Source: Jackrogersella multiformis
Lineage: Eukaryota; Ascomycota; Sordariomycetes; Xylariales; Hypoxylaceae
Assembly (NCBI GenBank): GCA_902806575.1
Contig: CADCXD010000010.1
Coordinates: 2,944,696 to 3,008,695 of the forward strand
Direction: 5' to 3'
Length of the DNA stretch: 64,000 bases
Below are positions 55,549-64,000 of the stretch, in pieces; the first letter of the stretch is position 1; each line of letters opens with the position of its first letter. Made by a program: the position numbers and the translations under genes. The notes below the pieces were generated by a model. That model saw only the letters and a program-made list of their open reading frames with translations. It was not told the origin of the DNA and searched no databases.

Positions 55549-56836
55549 TCACGACGGCAGATTGCCCATATCTAGCATATGTCCCATCTTTTCGATCTAT
55601 AGCCAGTCAGTTATTAGCCCATTAATGTCACGAATGTTAATGAGAGTTGTCTTAGACAAGACTCACCTTCGTTTTCAAGTACCCCTCCACCTCTCGACTC
55701 CTGAAACCCCCTTTGCCTTTCCAGCTGAGCGGTACCATCGCCACGCGCTCCGTCACTCTCACTTCCCTGTTCGGACCCTCGACCGCCCTGATTTTGTCCG
55801 GATTGTTCGTCAACAACCGAACCTCATTCTGTCCTAGATCAAGCAGCATCGCAGTCGCAAGCCCGTAACTCCGCGCGTCCGCTGGGTGTCGCAAAAGCAA
55901 ATTTGCTTCCACCGTATCGGACCCCAAGTCTTGCAGGTTATACGCCTTTAACTTCTCGCCAAGGCCAATTCCGCGACCTTCCTGCCGCAAGTAGATGACG
56001 ATGCCCCCGTTAACTGCGCTGGGCAGCGACATGAGCCGCGCCGCTTCGTCCAGCTGCTCGCCGCAGTCGCACCGCGCAGACCATGCCGTCTCTCCAGTAT
56101 AGCATTCCGAATGTATCCGAACAAGCGGAGGCCCGCTTGGGGGGAAATCAGCTGTTTCCGACTCGTCCTCTTCAGGCGACGGACCGCTAATCATTCCGCT
56201 TCTTGTCCTCCCCGGATAAAGACGGCCGGTATATGCACCCCTCACCATGCGATCCATCTCCGTCTCCCCTTCTCTCGGCGCATCGAGGGATCTGCTTCGA
56301 ATATGCGGACCGAACACTATTGCAAGGTGTTCCTTGTTGTCGACATTGTTCGTGTATAGGTGCAAGAACATCTCCGTGCCGGAGACGGTCGGGATGCGAG
56401 CGCGCACGATGCATTGGACATCGGGAAGAGTCTCGAGCAACTTCGGGCGTTTAGTACCGCAACCGCCGGACGGGATAGAGGAGTCCACAGGAACGCCGCG
56501 GGGCAGTCGTTCGGCGGGGGGTGCGGGAGTCGCGGGAGTCGCGGGCGTCGCAGTTCCGGGGGTGGCGGGAGGCGTGAATGCGGGAGAGAGTAGTGACGGC
56601 GGTGGCGGCTGTCGACTCGCATCGTTGATTGAAGCTGAAATGTAATTTTGCTGACGAGAGAGCGAAGAGAGGGATAATTCGTCGCCATCCAATCTAGTCG
56701 CAAGGCTGCTCTCTGTTTCCCGCACCGGCCGCGATCGGGGGGAGTAGAAGGATGGAAGATTTACGGTTTCCTCATGCCTCTGCTGATCCAATGGCCCCTC
56801 GGGACTGTCCACGGAAGAATAATCTGGGTTAGGCAT
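55549..56836 (-). CDS. RIB1: GTP cyclohydrolase II
   Basis: Exons 56836-55667 and 55596-55549, 70-bp intron (GTGAGT donor, CTATAG acceptor), 405 aa. The second exon contributes only IEKMGHMLDMGNLPS, restoring the conserved KTKIEKMGH end. The enzyme opens GTP to the first riboflavin precursor (2,5-diamino-6-ribosylamino-4-pyrimidinone 5'-phosphate). The zinc site is in RIHSECYTG and SARCDCGEQLDEA (three Cys), and VIYLRQEGRGIGLGEKLKAYN with DTVEANLLL is the catalytic core. A ~100-residue N-terminal extension is low complexity and contains a TPATPATPAP repeat encoded by a GCGGGAGTC-type tandem repeat (56517-56560). Such extensions are common in filamentous-fungal RIB1. Confidence 0.96.
56517..56560 (-). 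repeat. GC-rich 9-bp coding tandem repeat in RIB1
   Basis: GGGTGCGGGAGTCGCGGGAG and continuing GTCGCGGGCGTCGCAG, read on the minus strand as repeated ThrProAla triplets in the disordered leader of RIB1. Confidence 0.8.
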
Positions 56837-57984
56837 GCCTTCATGCGAATCAATTAAGTTTTACTTCCGCATGAAGTACGCAAGGGAAAGAAGAAAATAT
56901 GTAGTAGCCGCTGACGTTGCGATCCGTGGAAAGTTTGGTGGGGTTGGTTAAGGCGCAATTAGTGGTAGTAGTACGGAATAGGTAGTTACGTACTTTACTA
57001 CATATAAAGAACCTTGGAACCTTGGAACAGTCCCAGGTACATACCTAGGTAGCAGGCTAGGTACATACAGGTAATGGCTTATGTCATCATCCACGTTATA
57101 TTAGTAAGGAATACTTTAAATAGGTACTTTCGATAAACTACCACTGTCTTTTCGCCTTTATTTTATGCAGCTGGTTAAAGCTGGCCTTGGTACTACCCCA
57201 GCAGCGTACCCATAATAAGACCATCTCCATTATCGCCATTCAGTTGATGTCTGTCTATAGATATTAGCGACTGAGAATATGGCATTTCGAACTACCTACC
57301 TGCCTCGTCTAGGAAGGTGCCTAGTGTAAGTAGGTACTTGTGGTAATAAAGAACAGATTAGGTCGCTCCTATCGTCACACAGGTAGCTTTAAACTACCTA
57401 GGTATGTACCTACCCTACCTAGGTACCATGCACACTAGGTAGAACTAGGCAGATTACGTAACCTTACCTAGGTAGGTATCCCACACTTGCCCCTTAGGTA
57501 CCTAGGTACCTATGTAAGTTATCCACAACAGTCTAAAGTCACTTTACTTTTTTTACTACATAACCTACCTAGCTTGAGTGAATACTACAAGTAGAGCGGG
57601 GAATCATTGTTCTTTCGCCGTCGATATTCCTTCGATATTCCTCATTTACATGGCTTTGATAGGTGTGCGTATCTATGACCCAGTGTCCAAGTAGTTTATG
57701 CCCAAACCTACACCTCCAGACGGATATTCAAACAAGCCTAAATCCTCCCTTATGAGCACTCCCTTGTGAGCACTCCCTTATAAGTATTCCCTTATTACCT
57801 AGGTATGTAGGTAGACATCCTTCCTATCTAAATCATCTTGCCTCGGTATTCCCTCGCTACCTAGGGACTTATTTAAGGGTAAGTATACATGCTACTCTAG
57901 CTTATACTTCAGAGCTATCTCATCTCGTTTACAACCAGCGAACGCATATTCAACTTTCATCACGAAAAGGCGATTACGAAGAAG
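56837..57984. promoter_or_regulatory. Divergent promoter of RIB1 and the DUF6604 gene
   Basis: 1.15 kb without a gene, with a 135-bp motif-rich zone (57381-57515), further TACCTAGGTA-type copies at 57040-57065, 57795-57812 and 57858, and a CCCTTATGAGCACTC-type short tandem repeat (57745-57795). Confidence 0.55.
57381..57515. repeat. Dense TACCTAGGTA-type motif array
   Basis: At least seven ACCTAGGTA-type copies in 135 bp, both orientations, between the divergent RIB1 and DUF6604 genes. Confidence 0.85.
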
Positions 57985-60649
57985 ATGCCACCGCCAGGGC
58001 TAGTCAGTACTTACCAGCAGTACAAAGAGGACACCGATAGCATTGCCGCTTGGCTTGCTTCAACGGCAAAATCATGCGGCTATGCATCTGATCTATTAGC
58101 TAGCGGATCGGCCAGCAAGGGAACATCAACACGACTGAAGGGCAAGGCGAGGGCTCAAGCTAAGAAGAAGCAAGCCGTTCCCGCTGCCACGCCAGTTCCA
58201 GTCAATAAATACGTCATCAAGATTTGTGAATTTGTACCCTTAGCTGAGTTCGTAGCAGCTAAGCCCGATGTATCCATTCCAAATTCCCTCATGGCAACCT
58301 TACGTCGTGTCATCGTAGCCCGCGGAGGATTCGGCGGGAAGCTCGCCGAACAGGGAGCCGACGCGGACGAGTTGTCGGATGCTAAGCATGGTTACTTTGT
58401 GGGCATCCTCGAGAAGGTCCAAGAAGTCTTGAAGCCACGAACGAATAGCTCGGCGCTAGATACCTCTCCTACCCCCCCTGGTGCCAGTGATGACTTGCCC
58501 AACCAGTTCGCTGCTCTACACGTGTATGAACCTTCCGAAGATTTTCTCAACGCGCCCGACATCGATAGACCCAAGAACGTAGGAAACGACAACATAACAT
58601 ACGAAGCGGAACCGCTCACATCTCTTGAGGATGTATTTGTAGCTCTGACAATGTTGATCAACGATCTTAACAAGATCCGATCTCGCGTCGAATGGATCTG
58701 GTCCAACCATAGAGACGGATTCTTCGACCTTGCTGCCGCAGCCGTTACCACCAACACCGCAATTGACCTAGCAAGGAACCTCAGTAAGTCGGCCTCCACC
58801 TTATTTTACCTTCGCTTCCCAATCCTGCTGCTCGCTTGTTCACCGGAATGGCATTGCGCTTCCTGAGATATAATATCATAACCTCAATAAACCCTCCTGG
58901 CATTCCAAGTACGATTGTTGCTGACCACGTGCCACAGTGGAGGATGTTGTGCCAATGTTCAAAGACCACGGCGGATTATGGAAGGTCCTGAACAGGTTCT
59001 ACATCGTCCAGTCGATGATAAAAGGATTCGGACCTTCGGAACTTTTCTCCAGCGGCCAAGACAATTTCAATTATGATACGTACGATGTTGCGGATGGTAC
59101 CTATATACTGACATGTAGACTCATGGAATCGCTCATCCAGGTGATAGAACCTAGAAGCATCCCATTATACAAAGAGGGAACGTTTGGCTACTATGACCCT
59201 CGAAGCAACCGAGCTTCTAAATCCGGATATCAGAAGTTCGAGGAGGATCGAGTTCTACTTATGGAATTTTTCACCGAGCTTATGGCTCTGGAGCGTGGGG
59301 TCCCCAACTATCCTGTCCAAGACGAATTCTTACGTGGGATAAAGGAGCTAGTCAGGACGAAGGAGGTCCCCTTCTATCTTGTTTTTGCCGCCCAGATCTT
59401 CCTTGACATTCAGTACACCCTCCGCGAACATGCTGGACATGGCTTTGGCACGCTCCAAAAGAACCTCAAATTTTATGACAAGGAACTTGAAGAATATTTC
59501 AAATTCCACAGAGACTTGAAAATCGATAACTGGCCCGCCAAGAACGACAAGATGCTACAGCAACTCCAACTGAATGTGCAGTACGTACTGAAAGATCCTG
59601 TATACGGAGCAAAGGTGAAGGCATATCGGGACGTCCGGCAGGCCGTTCCTGCGTCAATGGAGCCCAACCAAATTTTGAAAATGTCCCCTGTCCTCAGTGG
59701 TCTGATGCTCTACCACTTTCGCATGGAAATGTTTGACATCGGCATCGCGCTTGCGAACGCATGGGGCTCTATCACATATTCCTTGCATCTATACAGTGCA
59801 CTACAGAGCGAGAAAATCATGCAAAGACCCTGGCGAGACATGGACGTAGTAAGAACGTTATTAGGAGATCTCTTCGTCGGCGACGTACCGAGAAGCCCCG
59901 CCGGCTATTTCAAGAAGTTCTGTCTTCAAATGGGCATCACTGCGGCGGCATTCACCAGCAGGCGCCGAGGACATGTGCCATTGGCTTCTCGATCCGGGCC
60001 TCGAGGAATCAAGGACGGCGCGCCTGTTTCTTCAATGTTTAGGGACCGCTACGTCCGGGGAACTGGACAGGTCGACTGGACGGCTGAACACGTTGCCAAC
60101 ATCGTCGACCTTGGCCTGTGGGAGACAGAAGGGTCAGAAGAGAGTGGCACCTTAATGCTGGGGCAGATCGACGATCCGGAGAAGCTGAAGCAGAAGGCAA
60201 AGGCAAAGGCAAAGCGAACCAAGGGCTCGGAGATGGCGAATTTGCACCCAGAAGAGCTAATTAGGGCCCTGATGCTTGCGCTCCAAGGTGAATCCCTTGA
60301 GATATCGCTGCCGTACTTAGCGATGCACCGCGAATGCTGGTCACTTCTGCGAGCCGTTCGGAAGCATTGCGATCCTCTGCTTCGGCAAATATTCACTGCA
60401 GCGTACCTAGATAGGGAATCCGAACTGCCATGGGTGGTGGGTTGGATATTCTTCGAGCCGATCGATAGACAGACGGCAAAAATCTTATCAGAAGCTCGCC
60501 TTCCCTTCGAAGATTTTATACGGAGAGAGGGTACCACTGTCTTGGGCTTGCTGGACGATCTAGGTATGCCTGTTGTATTCAAGAAGGAGGGGGAAGATGA
60601 TGAAGATAACGATGACGATGACGATGACGATGAAGAGGAGGACAAGTAG
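57985..60649 (+). CDS. DUF6604 domain protein with acidic C-terminal tail
   Basis: Exons 57985-58783 and 58938-60649 with a 154-bp intron (GTAAGT donor, CCACAG acceptor), 836 aa. The start LVSTYQQYKEDTDSIAAWLA is the hallmark of the DUF6604 family of filamentous-fungal proteins, followed by ASTAKSCGYASDLL and a basic linker (RLKGKARAQAKKKQ). The N-terminal domain covers about residues 8-270. The remainder is mainly helical, with no enzyme motif I can recognise. The protein ends in a nearly pure Asp/Glu tail of about 20 residues. Function of the family is unknown. Both exons have core-gene codon use and the join restores MEDVVPMFKDHGG in phase. Confidence 0.88.
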
Positions 60650-61030
60650 GATGGTATGGCTTAGTTACCTATCACGTACCTAGGTAGTGGGTTCTCATAT
60701 GTGTGCATCTTCGTAGGTAAATAGTAAGGTGCCTACCTGCCTCATGTGCCTGGACTTATTCTACTAAAAGATTCACACGGAAGTAATAGCATTCAATCTA
60801 ATCTATCTTCCCATTGCCTGAAATCGATTTACCAACGGTACCTGTTGTATAAAATTTTCACGGGCCACGAAGGTGGCAACGTATTAAATAATACCCTTAA
60901 TATTAGGTCTGCAACAGTGACGCAGCTCAGTACTAATAGATAATATTCGAAAAGATAGCAATCATGAACTCATATTAGTTTTAATAGTAAAGTTAAACCT
61001 AGGGCATGAAATCTACTATTATAACTCTAA
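60650..61030. other. Convergent 3' flanks
   Basis: 381 bp between the DUF6604 and carboxypeptidase stops. One TACCTAGGTA motif (60675-60686), otherwise AT-rich. Confidence 0.5.
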
Positions 61031-62946
61031 TCATATTTTCCAGTCTCCCGGCCTTCCCGTGAAGTATGTCGAGTAACTATTCGTATGCGTAGCCTTAGCT
61101 GTGCCGTTGCTCTTATACGTAGGAGTCACCTTCTCGGCCCCATCGGCGAGTACGAGATCCCCCAAGACACGTTTGAAGAGCTCCAAAGCAGCCACGGGTT
61201 GATAATATGGCACCTCGTGACCCGACTCGTACACTCGCGTAAAGGAGAAGTTGCCATACTGCCGACTTTCGCCATACTCGACACCGTCCACCACAAATGG
61301 GGCATATCCCGCCTCGGAGAACTCTTTTGAATGTGTGTAGTTGACCTGTAGAGAAACGGCCTCGCCACCCATCCAGTTACATATGTAGTCCTGTCACGAT
61401 AGCATTAGCAGACATCCAAAAGCCACGTATAAGTACAGGAACAGAGAGGTAGGAGCCATAAGACTCACAGCATCGCCATAAACCATCGCGATTCGGACGT
61501 CGTATGCAAGAAGAGACTCGAGATCCTCCAGCAGGTTTGGGTAAACGAAATCACCCGAATAGTCGAAGCCTATCCATATAGCCTCGCTACTTGTGGATGT
61601 ATAATTGATGTCAACTCCGATAGCGTTCTGAACCGTCGCCGTGTTCAGGTAGTTGGTCCAGTATCCAGGCGGTATATTAGCATCATCTTTCGCTCGGATA
61701 TCATACGCATTTCGCCCGCTCACTACACTACTCGGAGTTAGGTACTACCATGCTTGGAAAAAATTCGACACTAGTAAAACAGTTTGATCTGTATGCCAGG
61801 CAGCAGAATGAAAAGGGAATACTTACTAGTACGGGGACTCTACCAGCGAGCGGCATATAGCCGTAGCCTGAGAGCAGACAGCCTTGCCGTCAGGCGTAGA
61901 GCGGTCTCCCTGAGTGCAAGCATCTATCGAATCGCGACAGCCTCCAGGGAAGTAGTAGTTCATCAACATGTACTGATACATAGACTCGTTCACGGCGGGA
62001 ATGCCGTACGTATTCTTAAATGCAAACTCCGGGTAAAAGGGAGCTTGGATCCTCTCGGAAATGATACCGTTGATTATACCAAGAGTGTGCATGTTGAGCT
62101 CGACCCCCGGAACGGTTTTATTCTTTATCAATTCGTTCTGCTCGTAAAAGTAATTAAAGAAGGCCGGGCCGTAGTGGCCTCCATAGCTTTCGGTCCAGAG
62201 GTTGAAGCTGCGTGACTTGACCGTCTCGTCCAGAGATGGCAGGTTCTGGATGAAGCCTTGCAAGACTTCCCAGGTCCCCTTGGCGGCCAAGTCCGTAGTG
62301 TCGAATCGATAGGAGCCAACCTCGCTATACCGGCCGTCAGGGGTCGACGAGTTGACTGGTAACCCGGTGGTCTCATTGACGACGCCCACGACCGTGTCGG
62401 CATATGAAAACCCGACGCCGATCGGCTGCGAGAGGAACAGAAGGTTGCTCACTTCATTCCACGCATAGGGGTTCACGACCGAGGTGCCATTACTAGTGAC
62501 ATTGCACGGTCCAAGTTCTGTGAGACATTTAGCACATTATTTTCTAGCAAGAGGACGAGGGGAAAAGAAGGAATGCTAAACAAACCCTCGAATAGACCTA
62601 TTAGGGAGTCAGAGCCTGGCCCTCCATTAAGCCACAGCGTCAGCGGCGCTTCGTCGGGATTGTGCCTCGCTTCAAAGAACCAGAAGAACATATGGGTCTC
62701 CTCGTCGAGATCGACGTAACCCGAGTAGGATTTGACACCGGGCGTGGTCTCGCATATCCCCGGCTCCTTATACCGAATTGTAGCACCTCCTGGTGAGGTG
62801 ATGGTCTTGACACCCGTAGGTTCTGCCGGGACTTGCTTCCTAATCAACTTCTCCACGTGGGCAGGCAGCGAGCTCGCAGACGTTAACCCCAAGTGAAGAG
62901 GCAGAAGCTGCAAGGCCGCTGTGGCTACCTTCCCGAGACCGTGCAT
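61031..62946 (-). CDS. Secreted serine carboxypeptidase (peptidase family S10)
   Basis: Four exons, 62946-62586, 62517-61827, 61727-61469 and 61390-61031, introns of 68, 99 and 78 bp, 556 aa. A signal peptide covers roughly residues 1-24. The catalytic Ser is in WTESYGGHYGP, the Asp in MVYGDADYICNWMGG and the His in VYESGHEVPYYQP, so the triad is complete. The substrate-binding loop reads LTLWLNGGPGSDSLIGLFEE (usual form NGGPGSSS). FEELGPC, SQPIGVGFSYA and several N-glycosylation sites (NVTSNGTS, NETT, NSST, NYTS, NGTAKA) fit a secreted or vacuolar acid carboxypeptidase that trims peptides from the C-terminus. This is the most telomere-proximal gene seen. Confidence 0.95.
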
Positions 62947-63956
62947 AGTGCAGCAGTCGTGATTTACGTCGGCAGGTGGTTATGTCAGAGAAAAGTGAGC
63001 GAGGGAGGTAGGAGAGGGCCCATACGAATAAGAGTCGTGTTTATTCGGCTCGCTAGTTTATATACCTAGGTAATCCGCGTTAAGCTGATGTTTACAAGGT
63101 AGGGATCGACTCTGCACCTAGCACAGCTCAGATCGAAACCTGGACCGCGCATGGAGGAGGATGAGAGTTGATATTCTAACCCACAAATATATATGCATAC
63201 CTTATGCAGCCCCCCTGTATTACCTCCACTCATTACCGTAGGTAGTATAGTGCCGTAGGCAGGGCATGAGCTTGTTCGCAAGACTGCCCAGCTCTTGATT
63301 ACCGCGTGGTTGGTGAACTGCCGGATTGGAACAAGACACCCTTCTGGCTCGATGTAACTTCGCCCTTAGGTATCCGTGCCCTGTTTGTTGGTGTTTGCTA
63401 GAATCGAATGGGCAGGCAAGGAAGAAATCCGCGGGGTAATGCTGCAGTCATAATCCTCAGCGAGACCCGGTCGTCGCCATAATTTGCTGCATACTTCATA
63501 TGCATGGCAACATTCCTAGGCCCCCCCGTGGTACCTTATCTCTATCTGGTATGGAATTGGATACCTAGTCCTGCAGGGACACGACAACAACAACAACAGC
63601 GCCGCCATTCCTGATCTCCAAAATCTTTGAATTCTCGAATTTCCGATCCCTTACACGCTGTCGACAGCCACCTTTACAACACAACCGAATGAGCGCCTTG
63701 CTGCGAGATAAATCATGTGGAGTGAACCGCGACAGCATAATTCGATTCAATATTACAATATCATCGACAAAAAACCCTGTATTCACCTTGTAAAAGTCGA
63801 GGAACAAGGCGTATACGGTGGCAGAAGCGCATCGCATGGCGGCTGAGCCTATCTAGGCAGGTAGATACGAATTGGTAGGTACATAAAGTTGTGCCATCTC
63901 CGTAATGGCATTGAGTAATACTACATAGACCCGTTACATCGTGAACGCTCAAGGTC
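62947..63956. other. Subtelomeric stretch without a gene
   Basis: About 1 kb between the carboxypeptidase start and the telomere repeats, including the carboxypeptidase promoter. No telomere-linked helicase, transposon or tandem subtelomeric repeat is visible. Confidence 0.55.
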
Positions 63957-64000
63957 TTAGGGTTAGGGTTAGGGTTAGGGTTAGGTTAGGCTAGGTTAGG
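63957..64000 (+). repeat. Telomere repeats, (TTAGGG)n, right chromosome end
   Basis: Four perfect TTAGGG units (63957-63980) followed by TTAGG, TTAGG, CTAGG, TTAGG to the last base. The G-rich strand runs 5' to 3' toward the window edge, the orientation of a right-hand chromosome end. The imperfect outer units are probably assembly errors at a contig tip. Confidence 0.92.

Noticed and set aside
1..64000. CRISPR array, prophage, intact transposon, rRNA genes, full biosynthetic cluster
   Set aside because: Searched by eye for regular spaced repeats, terminal repeats, transposase or polyketide/peptide synthase motifs and 5S-like sequence; none was found.

Overview
The window is nuclear DNA of a filamentous ascomycete, most probably a Sordariomycete. 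The evidence is short introns of about 50-180 bp with GT-AG ends and CTAAC/CTGAC branch sites, and fungal gene families such as SGF29, SSN3/CDK8, VPS73-like MFS, PTH11-like receptors, 2EXR and DUF6604 proteins, and a Zn2Cys6 regulator. The last ~44 bases are TTAGGG repeats running toward the end, so the right edge is a chromosome end. Start and splice sites below were worked out by hand from the sequence.

Layout. 0-23 kb is a conserved, mostly housekeeping block: a small secreted serine/threonine-rich protein (-), SGF29 of SAGA (-), mannose-6-phosphate isomerase (+), an ARF6-type GTPase (+), the Mediator kinase SSN3/CDK8 (-), ARP2 (-), a DCG1-like Asp/Glu racemase (+) convergent with a sugar-porter MFS protein (-), a 2EXR protein (-), RNA polymerase I subunit RPA43 (-) and an NmrA/isoflavone-reductase-like protein (-). 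23-39 kb is gene-poor: two long stretches without a clear gene (4.7 and 7 kb) surround a 174-aa conserved-looking protein, a cyclophilin-RRM protein (CYP6/PPIL4) and a Zn2Cys6 regulator.

41-48 kb is an accessory island in decay: a PTH11-like receptor with a broken frame, an intact alpha/beta hydrolase, a ruined class III aminotransferase, the tail of a second hydrolase, and an intact SDR-type protein. 49-63 kb returns to core genes up to the telomere: complex I subunit NDUFB7 (three small exons), a 1548-aa acidic coilin-like protein, GTP cyclohydrolase II (RIB1), a DUF6604 protein and a secreted serine carboxypeptidase. The final 1 kb before the telomere repeats holds no recognisable gene.

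Most striking non-coding feature: a short palindrome, TACCTAGGTA, and its TAGG/CCTA-rich relatives recur dozens of times between genes, often in promoters, with dense clusters at 24.9, 25.4, 48.1, 55.4 and 57.4 kb, and almost never inside intact coding sequence. I did not find a defence island, CRISPR array, intact transposon or complete biosynthetic cluster.
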